DNA of 64,000 bases, taken from positions 1 through 64,000 of the forward strand of contig NZ_CAKZHQ010000023.1 of the NCBI RefSeq assembly GCF_936925435.1, given 5' to 3'. This document shows, one piece after another, positions 46,338 through 54,228 of this stretch; position 1 is the stretch's first letter; every line of letters begins with the position of its first letter. A model generated the notes under the pieces. The model was not told the origin of the DNA and did not search any database. It saw only the letters and a program-made list of their open reading frames with translations. The position numbers were made by a program, and so were the translations under genes. Source of the DNA: an uncultured Ramlibacter sp. (GTDB taxonomy: Bacteria > Pseudomonadota > Gammaproteobacteria > Burkholderiales > Burkholderiaceae_C).

Positions 46338-47086
46338 GCGTGTTCCTCGCCCAGATACGCGGCCTGCACGTTGGCGTCTGCGCGAATCTCGGCCGGCGTG
46401 CCGCTGGCGATGACCTGGCCGTTGACCATCACCGTCAACCGGTCGGCCAGGGCGAAGACAGCGTCCATGTCGTGCTCCACCAGCAAGATGGCGTGTTCGG
46501 CCTTGAGCCGCTGCAGCAGGGCCACCATGCGCTCGGCCTCAGCCGTGCCCATGCCGGCCAGCGGCTCGTCCAGCAGGATGACCTGCGGGCCGGTGGCCAG
46601 CGTCATCGCGATCTCCAGCTGGCGCTGCTCACCGTGGCTGATGGTGCCGGCCACCGCGTGCATCCGGTTTTGCAGGCCGGATAGCTCGATAGCCCGCGTC
46701 GTGCAGTCGTTGGTAGCTATTGATTTGCTAGCAAGCGAGAGCCAGCGGGCTGCCTGCGGCTGGCGCGACTGGGCGGCCAGGCGCACGTTCTCCCAGACCG
46801 TGAAGGGCAGGAAGATGTTGGTCTTCTGGTAGCTGCGGCCCAGGCCCTGGCGCGAGATGGCTTCGGGCTTGCAGCCCGTCACCTCGCTGCCGCCCAGAGT
46901 CACGCTGCCCGAGGTGGGCACGGCATCGCCCGAGAGCAGGTTGGTCAGCGTGCTCTTGCCAGCGCCGTTGGGGCCGATCACCGCATGGATGGTGCCGCGC
47001 CAGAGTTCGAGCGACACGCCATTGACGGCCGCCAGGCCGCCGAAGCGCTTGACGAGATTGTTCGCCGTGAGCAGGACTTCACTCAT
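46334..47086 (-). CDS. livG: Branched-chain-type ABC transporter ATPase LivG
   Basis: A 250-residue ATPase: Walker A GPNGAGKSTLTNLLSG, signature region SHGEQRQLEIAMTL, Walker B VILLDEPLAGM, typical of LivG with the extended loop. The middle carries an unusual segment (about residues 118-138, LASKSIATNDCTTRAIELSG) encoded by AT-richer repeat-like DNA. ATG at 47086 overlaps the LivM stop by eight bases. Confidence 0.92.
   Translation of the reverse strand: MSEVLLTANNLVKRFGGLAAVNGVSLELWRGTIHAVIGPNGAGKSTLTNLLSGDAVPTSGSVTLGGSEVTGCKPEAISRQGLGRSYQKTNIFLPFTVWENVRLAAQSRQPQAARWLSLASKSIATNDCTTRAIELSGLQNRMHAVAGTISHGEQRQLEIAMTLATGPQVILLDEPLAGMGTAEAERMVALLQRLKAEHAILLVEHDMDAVFALADRLTVMVNGQVIASGTPAEIRADANVQAAYLGEEHA
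46678..46745. repeat. Degenerate interspersed repeat inserted in frame in livG
   Basis: This stretch is clearly AT-richer than the gene around it and holds TAGCTATTGATTTGCTAGCA, resembling the short interspersed repeat of Comamonadaceae genomes (words GCTAGC, TAGCTA, and CAATAGC). It lies in a loop outside the ATPase motifs and stays in frame. I know this repeat only by pattern and no comparison was run. Confidence 0.5.
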
Positions 47087-48101
47087 TGCTGGCCTTCTTG
47101 CGCATGAAGCGCTCGGCCAGGCCCAGGATGCCGCGCGGCGCGAACACCACCAGCAGCACGATGAACAGGCCCATCCACAGCTGCCAGTGCTTGCCGGTGT
47201 TGAAGCTGCCGATAGCCGGCAGGTCCTTGAACACATGCAGCAGGTATTCGAAGGCAAAGGCCCCGACGATGGCGCCGGCGAAGTTGCCCAGGCCACCCAG
47301 GATGACCATCATGATGGCGTGCGCGCTCATGTGGAACCCCATCAGCTCCGGATTGACGAAGCCGGTCTGCGCGCCCCACAGGTAGCCCGCCAGCCCGGCC
47401 AGCGCCCCGGCCAGGGTGAAGGCTGCCAGCTTGTAGTTGAAGCTGCCGTAGCCCATGGCGCGCATGCGGTGCTCGTTGACGCGGATGCCGGCCAGGGCGC
47501 GGCCGAAGGGGCTCCACAGCAGGCGGCGCAGGAAGGCATAGACGGCCACCAGGCAGGCGAGGGTGAAGTAGTAGAAGACGCGCTTGTTTTCGAGGTCAAA
47601 GAACCCTGCGTCGGGCTTGAGGTTGACGTAGACGCCGTCCGAGCCGCCCAGCCGCAGCGTGAACAACGAACCGACGGCCAGGTCCTTGTTGTCGAACACC
47701 AGGTAGAACAGCATCTGCGCGAAGGCCATGGTCACCATGATGAAGTAGATGCCATGCGTGCGGACCACGAAGAAGCCGATGACCAGCGCGGCCAGGGCCG
47801 AGGCCAGCACCGCCATCGGCAGCGACCACCACAGGCTGACCGCCGCGCTGTCGGACGAGACCAGGGCCAGCGCATAGCCGCCCAGGCCGAAGAAGGCTGC
47901 ATGGCCCAAAGAGACCAGGCCGGTGACGCCCAGCAGCAGGTCCAGGCTCATGGCGAAGATCGCCAGGATCATCATGCGCGCCACCATCTGCGCATAAAAG
48001 TCGGTGCCGACGAAGGGGAAGGCGGCCAGCGCCACCAGGCCCAGCGCCAGCACGATCTGCAGGCCGCGCGGCAGGACTTCGAGATTGGCTTTTGCTGTCA
48101 T
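47079..48101 (-). CDS. livM: Branched-chain-type ABC transporter permease LivM
   Basis: A 340-residue permease with about ten spans and the LivM-type segments GLVSLGHAAFFGLGGYALAL and VNEHRMRAMGYGSFNYKL. It overlaps LivG by eight bases. Partner of LivH in the importer that probably brings in aromatic acid for the benzoate-CoA ligase at 51111. Confidence 0.92.
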   Translation of the reverse strand: MTAKANLEVLPRGLQIVLALGLVALAAFPFVGTDFYAQMVARMMILAIFAMSLDLLLGVTGLVSLGHAAFFGLGGYALALVSSDSAAVSLWWSLPMAVLASALAALVIGFFVVRTHGIYFIMVTMAFAQMLFYLVFDNKDLAVGSLFTLRLGGSDGVYVNLKPDAGFFDLENKRVFYYFTLACLVAVYAFLRRLLWSPFGRALAGIRVNEHRMRAMGYGSFNYKLAAFTLAGALAGLAGYLWGAQTGFVNPELMGFHMSAHAIMMVILGGLGNFAGAIVGAFAFEYLLHVFKDLPAIGSFNTGKHWQLWMGLFIVLLVVFAPRGILGLAERFMRKKASNE

Positions 48102-48189
48102 GAGTCGCCGCTGGGCCGCCCCAAGGCGACGAAGGCCCCCTCGGGGGGCAGCGCATTACACGCAGTGAAAAGCGTGGGGGTCACATTCA
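48102..48189. repeat. Comamonadaceae-type interspersed repeat in livM/livH spacer
   Basis: This 88-base spacer contains a GC-rich hairpin (GGCCCCCTCGGGGGGC) and the word CGCAGTGAAAAGCGTGGGGG. From memory this matches a conserved repeat block found in many places in Comamonadaceae genomes, often between genes of an operon. A search would confirm. Its reverse reading contains an open frame that is not a gene. Confidence 0.55.
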
Positions 48190-49053
48190 TCATTGCTTGA
48201 ACAGGCCTTCCGGCTTCCAGAGAAGGACTGCGGCCATCAGCATGTAGACCAGCATGCCCGCCACCTGGGGCAGCAGCACCTTGCCGAAGGTGTCGACCAG
48301 GCCGACCAGCAGGGCGGCGATCAGGGCGCCGCGTACCGAGCCGATGCCGCCGATGACCACCACCACGAAGCACATGATCAGCACCTGCGAGCCCATGTTG
48401 GGATAGACGCTGGCCACCGGCGAGGCGATCATGCCGGCCACCGCGGCCAGGGCCACACCCAGGGCAAAGACGATGGCGTGGATCAGCTTGATGTTCACGC
48501 CCAGCGACTCGGCCATGTCGCGGTTGAAGGCGCCGGCGCGGATCTTCATGCCCAGCCGGGTCCTGGAAATCAGCAGGTACAGGCCCAGCGCCAGCGCGAT
48601 GCACACGCCCGACATGAACAGCCGGTAGACCGGGTAGGACAGGTTGTCGGTCAGGGGGATGGAGTCGGACAGCAGCTGCGGGATGGTGACGCCGTGCACG
48701 TCGTCGCCCCAGAGGATGGAGCGCAGCTCCTCGAAGATGTAGATCAGGCCGAAGGTCAGCAGCACCTGGTCCAGGTGATCGCGCTGGTAGAAGTGGCGAA
48801 ACAGCAGCCACTCCAGCGCCAGGCCGAACAGCACCGACAAAGCCGCGCCCAGCACGATGGCCAGCGTCAGGCTGCCCGTCATGGCCGAGAGCCACCAGGC
48901 CAGGTAGGCGCCCAGCATGTAGAAGCTGCCGTGGGCCAGGTTGACCACGCCCATGATGCCGAAGATCAGGGTCAGGCCGGCGGCCAGCATGAACAGCAGC
49001 AGGCCGTACTGCACGCTATTGAGCAGCTGGATCAGGAAATTCGCGAGGTCCAT
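48190..49053 (-). CDS. livH: Branched-chain-type ABC transporter permease LivH
   Basis: A 287-residue permease with about eight to nine spans and the LivH-type segments LLFMLAAGLTLIFGIMGVVNLAHGSFYMLGAYL cut to the core FGIMGVVNLAHGS and RAGAFNRDMAESLGVNI. Separated from LivM by an 88-base repeat-bearing spacer. Belongs to the same importer as livFGM and the binding protein at 49825. Confidence 0.92.
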   Translation of the reverse strand: MDLANFLIQLLNSVQYGLLLFMLAAGLTLIFGIMGVVNLAHGSFYMLGAYLAWWLSAMTGSLTLAIVLGAALSVLFGLALEWLLFRHFYQRDHLDQVLLTFGLIYIFEELRSILWGDDVHGVTIPQLLSDSIPLTDNLSYPVYRLFMSGVCIALALGLYLLISRTRLGMKIRAGAFNRDMAESLGVNIKLIHAIVFALGVALAAVAGMIASPVASVYPNMGSQVLIMCFVVVVIGGIGSVRGALIAALLVGLVDTFGKVLLPQVAGMLVYMLMAAVLLWKPEGLFKQ

Positions 49054-49068
49054 CAGCGCGACATCATT

Positions 49069-49689
49069 TCAGGCGGAGCGGCGCGTCAAAAGCAGCAAAC
49101 CGCCCATCAGCGTGAACAGGCCGCCGCAGATGCGGTTGATCCACTTGACCGGACCGGCCGACTTGAGCAGGGGCACCAGGCGCGCCACGCCCAGCGCGCA
49201 GCAGGTGAGCACGCTGAACTCGAAGGCCATGAAGGTCAGGGCCAGGATGGCGAACTGCGGCGCCATGGGCGCGGCGGGGTTGAGGAACTGCGGGAAGAAG
49301 GCGGCGAAGAAGAGCACGGCCTTGGGATTGCTGGCGCCGACCAGGAAGCCTTGCAGCCAGAACGAGCGGGCGCGCGGCGCGTTGTCGGCCTGGACCTGCA
49401 GCACCGCGCTGCTGCGGAATGTCTTGATGCCCAGCCAGACCAGGTAGGCCGCGCCCAGGACCTTGGCGGTGGTGAAGGCCGTTTCCGAGGTGGCGAGCAG
49501 CGCGCCCAGGCCCATGGCCGACAGCAGCATCACGCACAGGACCGCGCTGACGGCGCCGGCCACCGAGGTCATGGCGCGGCGCGGGCCGTGGTGGATGGCG
49601 TTGGTCATGCACATCAGCATGGTCGGCCCCGGCGTGACGATCAGCAGGGCGACGGCGGCGACGTAGAGGAGGTAGGTGGAGAGCGTCAT
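49069..49689 (-). CDS. LysE/RhtB-family exporter
   Basis: A 206-residue membrane protein with six predicted spans and the LysE/RhtB signature region TPGPTMLMCMTNAIHHGPRR near residues 20-39, then GAAYLVWLGIKTFR. Members export amino acids such as lysine, homoserine or threonine. It interrupts the liv operon between livH and the binding-protein gene, which is unusual, and is followed by an intergenic REP-like element. Confidence 0.9.
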   Translation of the reverse strand: MTLSTYLLYVAAVALLIVTPGPTMLMCMTNAIHHGPRRAMTSVAGAVSAVLCVMLLSAMGLGALLATSETAFTTAKVLGAAYLVWLGIKTFRSSAVLQVQADNAPRARSFWLQGFLVGASNPKAVLFFAAFFPQFLNPAAPMAPQFAILALTFMAFEFSVLTCCALGVARLVPLLKSAGPVKWINRICGGLFTLMGGLLLLTRRSA

Positions 49690-49734
49690 GGGCGTGGACT
49701 ACGCAAAAGACAATTGTCATGCCGGGCAAGAACA

Positions 49735-49812
49735 GTCTGTCATGCCGGACCTGATCCGGCATCCATCGTGGCGCGCCAATGTGGATCCCGGGTCGAGCCC
49801 AGGATGACAAAC
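49735..49812. repeat. REP-like intergenic palindromic element
   Basis: Contains a perfect inverted repeat ATGCCGGA-cctga-TCCGGCAT (49742-49762) and a second imperfect dyad (GATCCCGGGTCGAGCCCAGGAT). This layout (GTCATGCCGGACCTGATCCGG ... CCCAGGATGACAA) resembles interspersed palindromic units common in proteobacteria. It separates the LysE-family gene from the binding-protein gene. Confidence 0.65.
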
Positions 49813-49824
49813 CTTGCTGAAGCT

Positions 49825-51012
49825 TCAGCCCATCTTGCAACCGGCGCCGGAGTCGGCCAGGGCCTTGGCGGCGGTGCCGATCACCACGTTCTCGCGGTTC
49901 TTGACCTCGCGCAGGTAGATGTCCTGCACCGGGTTGTGCGACTTGCTCATGCTCCACTTGCCGCGCGGGCTGTCGATGACGGCGCCCTCCATGGCCTTGT
50001 ACAGGGCGGCCTTGTTGCTCAGGTCGCCCTTGACGGCGGCCGCGCCCTGGGCCAGCAGCAGGCCGGTGTCGTAGCCCTGCACCGAGTACACGTCGGGCTG
50101 CATCTTGAACTGCGTGGCATAGGCCGTGCGGAACTGCTTGTTGCGCGGCGTGTCCAGCGAGTCGCTGTAGTGCATGGTGGTGATGATGCCGTCGGCGGCG
50201 GGGCCGGCGGCGTCGAGCACGCCCTCGGTCAGGAAGCCCGAGCCGTACAGCGGGATCTTGCCCTTGAGGCCCGCGGCGGCGTAGTCGCGGATGAACTTGG
50301 CGGCGCCGCCACCGGCGAAGAAGCAGGCCACGGCGTCGGGTTTGAGCGAGGCGATCTCGGTGAGCAGGGCCTGGAACTCCACGTTGGGGAAGGGCAGGCC
50401 CAGTTCCTTGACGATGGTGCCGCCGGCCTTGGTGTAGCTCTCTTTGAAGCCTTCGAAGGCTTCGTCGCCGGCCGCGTACTTCCAGGTGATCCAGACGGCC
50501 TTCTTGTGGCCGCGCTTGACCATGGCCTCGCCCAGGGCCAGCGTCGGCTGGCTGTTGCTGAACGAGGTGCGGAACACGTTGGGCGCGCACAAGGCGCGGG
50601 TGGCGGCATGCACGCCGGCATTGGGAATCAGGTTGAGCACGCCGGAATCGCGCGCCACCTTCTGGATGCCCATCTGGACGCCCGAGTGCACGGTGCCGAT
50701 CAGCACGTCGACCTTGTCGCGCTGCACCAGCTTGCTGGCGTTTTCCACGCCCTTGGACGGCTCGGACTCGTCGTCCACCTTGAACCACTCGATGTCGCGG
50801 CCACCGAGCTTGCCGCCTTGTTCGGCGATGGCCATGCGCACGCCGTTCTCGATCGCCACGCCCAGCTGGGCGAAGGTGCCGGTGTAGGGCAGCATGAAGC
50901 CGACACGCACCTTGGCAGACTGGGCACGCACGATTTCGGGCAGCAGCAGGCCGGTGGAGGCAGCGCCGACGATGGCGGCACTACGGGACAGGACGAGGCG
51001 GCGGGTGGTCAT
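49825..51012 (-). CDS. Branched-chain-type ABC substrate-binding protein (likely aromatic acid)
   Basis: A 395-residue periplasmic binding protein of the Leu/Ile/Val-binding family. The N-terminus TTRRLVLSRSAAIVGAASTG has an RR pair and a hydrophobic core (signal peptide, possible Tat export), cleaved around VRAQ. Mature start AKVRVGFMLPYTGTFAQLG. The frame is open upstream to 51114 but the ATG at 51012 gives the signal. Located between the liv permease genes and benzoate-CoA ligase, so a benzoate-like ligand is inferred. Confidence 0.9.
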   Translation of the reverse strand: MTTRRLVLSRSAAIVGAASTGLLLPEIVRAQSAKVRVGFMLPYTGTFAQLGVAIENGVRMAIAEQGGKLGGRDIEWFKVDDESEPSKGVENASKLVQRDKVDVLIGTVHSGVQMGIQKVARDSGVLNLIPNAGVHAATRALCAPNVFRTSFSNSQPTLALGEAMVKRGHKKAVWITWKYAAGDEAFEGFKESYTKAGGTIVKELGLPFPNVEFQALLTEIASLKPDAVACFFAGGGAAKFIRDYAAAGLKGKIPLYGSGFLTEGVLDAAGPAADGIITTMHYSDSLDTPRNKQFRTAYATQFKMQPDVYSVQGYDTGLLLAQGAAAVKGDLSNKAALYKAMEGAVIDSPRGKWSMSKSHNPVQDIYLREVKNRENVVIGTAAKALADSGAGCKMG

Positions 51013-51110
51013 GTTGTGGTTTCCTCGGGTCGTTGGTTGGATGGCAAAAATTAGTTGAGGCTTAAAGCATTTGTAGCCGATGTGCGAATTTCGCGCCACA
51101 TGAATAACCC

Positions 51111-52694
51111 TCAAAGCCCGGCCGCGCCACGCAGCTTGAAGCGCTGGATTTTCCCGGTCGCAGTCTTGGGCAGCTCCGGCACGAACTCGATCCAGCGCGG
51201 GTACTTGTAGGGCGCGAGCTGGCCCTTGACGTGCTGCTGCAGGTCGGCCGCGCTGGCCACCTGGCCGGCCTTGAGCACCACGTAGGCCTTGGGCTTGACC
51301 AGTTCGTCGGTGTCGGCCACGCCGATGACGGCGGCCTCCAGCACGCTGGCATGTGTCATCAGCGAAGCCTCGACCTCGAAGGGCGACACATAAATTCCAC
51401 CGACCTTGAGCATGTCGTCGCTGCGCCCGCCATAGGTGTAGTAGCCGTCAGCGTCACGCGTGTACTTGTCGCCCGAGCGCGTCCACTCGCCGGCAAAGGT
51501 GGCCTTGGTCTTGGCCCGGTTGTTCCAGTAGAAGAGGGCGGCGCTGGGGCCGTTGATCTGCAGCTCGCCGATCTCGCCGTCGCCGCATTCGTGGCCGTCG
51601 TCGGCCACGATGCGCAGCTGGTAGCCGGGCACGGCCTGGCCGGTCGTGCCGTAGCGCACCTGGCCGGGGCGGTTGGACAAAAAGATGTGCAGCATCTCGG
51701 TCGAGCCTATGCCGTCCAGGATGTCGCAGCCGTACTCGGCGCTCCACTTGCGGCCGATCTGGGCCGGCAGGGCCTCGCCCGCGCTGGTGCACACGCGCAG
51801 CTTCAGTTCGCTTTTCTTGGGCCTGCCGGCATCGGCCAACAAGGCGGCATAGAGGGTGGGCACGCCGTAGAAGATGGTGGGCTGGTGCTTGCGCAGGATG
51901 GCGAAGACCTGCTCGGGCGTCGGCCGCCCGGGCAGCAGCACGGCGGTCGCGCCCACGCTCATGGGGAAGGTCAGGGTGTTGCCCAGGCCATAGGCGAAGA
52001 ACAGCTTGGCGGCCGAAAAGACGACGTCGTCCTCGCGGATGCCCAGCACGGCGCGGCCATAGAGTTCGGCCGTCTGCACCAGGTGGCTGTGCAGGTGCAC
52101 CGTGCCCTTGGGCGTGCCCGTGGATCCGCTGGAATAGAGCCAGAAGCAGGCGTCGTCGCTGCCGGTGGCTGCTACGGTTTTGCTAGCGTCTGCGCCTTTG
52201 ACCATGGGAGCTAGCGCCAGTTTTCCCTGGAGTTCGTCGGTTCCGGCCAGGATCACGGTGCGCAGGCTCGCAACGCTGCCCACAATGTCCTCGAAGGCCG
52301 GCCACAGGGCCTGCGAGACGATCAGACCCTGGGCCCGCGAGTCGCGCAGCATGAAGTCGAAGTCTTTGGCCGTGAGCAAGGTGTTGGCCGCCACCGGCAC
52401 CACGCCGGCCAGGATGCAGCCCAGAAAGGCCACGGGCCATTCCGTTGTGTCCAGCATGGCCAGCATGACCCGGCTCTCGGGCGCAAAGCCCTGGGCGCGC
52501 AGGGCGTTGGCAAAGCGGTGCGCCTGGTCTTCCAACTCGCCGTAAGTCAGCGTGGCGCCGGAAGCGGCGTCGATGAAGGCCGTCTTGCCGGCGCGGCCGG
52601 CGTTGCGCGCCAGCAGGTCATGGGCGGCGTTGTAGTCGCGTGGGATCGCCACCAGCGGTGGGCTGCTGCGGTGGTCGGCCTGGCTCAGCTGCAT
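51111..52694 (-). CDS. bclA: Benzoate-CoA ligase
   Basis: A 527-residue adenylate-forming ligase that activates benzoate to benzoyl-CoA with ATP and CoA. The AMP-binding motif is YSSGSTGTPKGTVH (about residues 186-199), and the C-terminal catalytic Lys is in TATGKIQRFKL (about residue 515). FYGVPTLYAALLADAG and KLFFAYGLGNTLTFPMS are features of BclA/BadA benzoate-CoA ligases. Its product is the substrate of BoxA/BoxB. It is followed by the flavodoxin gene upstream and the binding-protein gene downstream on the minus strand. Confidence 0.92.
   Translation of the reverse strand: MQLSQADHRSSPPLVAIPRDYNAAHDLLARNAGRAGKTAFIDAASGATLTYGELEDQAHRFANALRAQGFAPESRVMLAMLDTTEWPVAFLGCILAGVVPVAANTLLTAKDFDFMLRDSRAQGLIVSQALWPAFEDIVGSVASLRTVILAGTDELQGKLALAPMVKGADASKTVAATGSDDACFWLYSSGSTGTPKGTVHLHSHLVQTAELYGRAVLGIREDDVVFSAAKLFFAYGLGNTLTFPMSVGATAVLLPGRPTPEQVFAILRKHQPTIFYGVPTLYAALLADAGRPKKSELKLRVCTSAGEALPAQIGRKWSAEYGCDILDGIGSTEMLHIFLSNRPGQVRYGTTGQAVPGYQLRIVADDGHECGDGEIGELQINGPSAALFYWNNRAKTKATFAGEWTRSGDKYTRDADGYYTYGGRSDDMLKVGGIYVSPFEVEASLMTHASVLEAAVIGVADTDELVKPKAYVVLKAGQVASAADLQQHVKGQLAPYKYPRWIEFVPELPKTATGKIQRFKLRGAAGL
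52168..52225. repeat. Degenerate interspersed repeat inserted in frame in the benzoate-CoA ligase gene
   Basis: Read on the minus strand, the stretch contains GCTAGCTCCCATGG and GACGCTAGCAAAACCG, similar to the segment in livG (GCTAGCAAATCAATAGC). It encodes the low-conservation loop LALAPMVKGADASKTVAAT between domains. In frame and probably tolerated. Confidence 0.45.
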
Positions 52695-52754
52695 GTTCTT
52701 GTCTCCTGTCTTCTTCTTCTTGGGGCCTGAGGGTTGCGGGCTTTGCCCGCCGGT

Positions 52755-53225
52755 TCAGGCCGCTGTCTGCGCCGGCGCCAAAGCGAGCTGCAGCCACTCG
52801 CGGCACCAGGCCGTGCCCTCGGTCTCGGGCATGGTGCCGGCGCTGGCGTCATGGATCCAGACCTCACCCACGCGCTGCGCGCCCAGGCCTTGCAGGCGCT
52901 CGTCGAACTTCTTGCCGCCGAAGGCAAAGGTCTGCTGGTAGGTGCGGTCGCCCAGGGCGATCACGCCGTAGCGCACATGGCCCAGGAATTTCGGCGTGGC
53001 GTCCAGCGACTCGTACAAGCTGCGGGCGTTGTCCGGCACATCGCCGGAGCCGTAGGTGGAGGTGCAGATGAGATATAGCGCATCTTCATCGAAGGCGCTG
53101 ATGTCCAGCCCGTCCATGAGTTGCACCTCGATGTCTTCCACCAGATCGGCGCAATCCATCTGGATCGCCTGCGCCACGTAGTCGGCCGTGCTGGTCATGG
53201 TGCCGACGAGGATCTTGAGCTTCAT
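52755..53225 (-). CDS. Flavodoxin-domain protein (MioC-like)
   Basis: A 156-residue single flavodoxin domain. The FMN phosphate-binding loop is GTMTSTADYVAQAI (about residues 8-21), then the TSTYGSGDVPDNARSLYE aromatic loop (about 55-72). It carries FMN and could shuttle electrons in the aerobic benzoyl-CoA pathway, in which BoxA normally supplies electrons from NADPH to the BoxB oxygenase. It is the first gene of the minus-strand bcl/liv unit, divergent from boxR. Precise role unknown. Confidence 0.87.
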   Translation of the reverse strand: MKLKILVGTMTSTADYVAQAIQMDCADLVEDIEVQLMDGLDISAFDEDALYLICTSTYGSGDVPDNARSLYESLDATPKFLGHVRYGVIALGDRTYQQTFAFGGKKFDERLQGLGAQRVGEVWIHDASAGTMPETEGTAWCREWLQLALAPAQTAA

Positions 53226-53257
53226 GCTGTTCTCCGATTGAGCTGAACCCGTGAAGC

Positions 53258-53310
53258 TGCATTAAACTGCTTGACGGTTCGTTGACAGGAAGTATACTGC
53301 AATCGCTTTG
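53258..53310. promoter_or_regulatory. boxR promoter with TGCA-type motifs
   Basis: The -35-like hexamer TTGACG (53271-53276) and -10-like TATACT (53293-53298) are 16 bases apart, giving a good sigma-70 promoter for boxR-boxC-boxB. TGC-rich words overlap it: TGCATTAAACTGCT (53258-53271) and TGCAATCGCTTTGC just past the -10. TGCA-based repeats are known operators of BoxR/BzdR-type regulators, so this is a candidate BoxR operator acting on both divergent units. Confidence 0.55.
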
Positions 53311-53343
53311 CCGCGCAAGCCCTGGCGAACACACCAAGACCCC

Positions 53344-54228
53344 ATGCAACTGATGACCGACCAAGACAGCAGCGCCACCCTGGCCGAACTGGGTGCGCGG
53401 GTGCGGGCCTGGCGGGCCCGACGCGGCATGACGCGCAAGGCCCTGGCGGCCGACTCCGGCCTGTCCGAGCGCTTCCTGGCCGATGTGGAAAGCGGCAAGG
53501 GCAATGTCTCCATCAATTCGCTGGAGGCCGCGGCCCGAGCCCTGAACATCACCATTCTGGAATTGCTACAGGACGCGCCACGGCCGGCGCTGGCGCGGGC
53601 CCAGGGCCTGCTGGGCCGGCTGGACGACAACCAGCTGGAGCAGGCCCATGCCCTGTTGGCCTCGAGCTTCGGCCTGGGCGACGCGCAGGGCCGGGAGCAG
53701 CGCATTGCCCTGATCGGCCTGCGCGGCGCCGGCAAGACCACCCTGGGTGCGCAACTGGCGGCGCAGCGCGGCGTGCCCTTCATCGAGCTGGACCGCGAGA
53801 TCGAGCGCGAGGCCGGCACCAGCATGAACGAGATCCTGCTGCTGCACGGCCAGGCCGGCTACCGCCGCTACGAGCGCCGCGCGTTGTTGCGCATCGCCGA
53901 GGACCACGCCGACGGCGTCGTCATGACCACAGGTGGTTCCATCGTCAGCGAGCGCGAGACCTTCGACCTGCTGCAAAGCCGCTTCTATTGCGTCTGGCTC
54001 AAGGCCAGCCCGGAAGAGCACATGAGCCGCGTCGTCGCCCAGGGCGACATGCGGCCCTTTGATTCAACACGCGGTGCCACGAACGAAGCGCTGGACGACC
54101 TGCGCCGCATTCTGGCCAGCCGCGAAGCCCTGTATGCGCGCGCCGACGCGGTGGTCGACACCGCCGCGCGCAGCGTGAAGCAATCCCTCAAAGACCTGGA
54201 CCGCGCCGTCCCGAAGGAAACCACATGA
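53344..54228 (+). CDS. boxR: BoxR benzoyl-CoA-responsive regulator (XRE helix-turn-helix plus shikimate-kinase-like domain)
   Basis: A 294-residue protein with an N-terminal XRE helix-turn-helix (residues 14-68, KALAADSGLSERFLADVESGK) fused to a shikimate-kinase-like P-loop domain with Walker A GLRGAGKTT (residues 125-133). This two-domain fusion is the BoxR/BzdR family, which binds benzoyl-CoA in the kinase-like domain and derepresses the box or bzd genes. It is the first gene of the operon, overlapping boxC by four bases. An alternative ATG lies 9 bases inside. Confidence 0.93.
   Translation: MQLMTDQDSSATLAELGARVRAWRARRGMTRKALAADSGLSERFLADVESGKGNVSINSLEAAARALNITILELLQDAPRPALARAQGLLGRLDDNQLEQAHALLASSFGLGDAQGREQRIALIGLRGAGKTTLGAQLAAQRGVPFIELDREIEREAGTSMNEILLLHGQAGYRRYERRALLRIAEDHADGVVMTTGGSIVSERETFDLLQSRFYCVWLKASPEEHMSRVVAQGDMRPFDSTRGATNEALDDLRRILASREALYARADAVVDTAARSVKQSLKDLDRAVPKETT

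Noticed and set aside
48193..51054. Long antisense frame opposite livH, LysE and the binding-protein gene
   Set aside because: Gln/His-rich translation typical of the reverse reading of high-GC3 genes; the sense genes are well supported.
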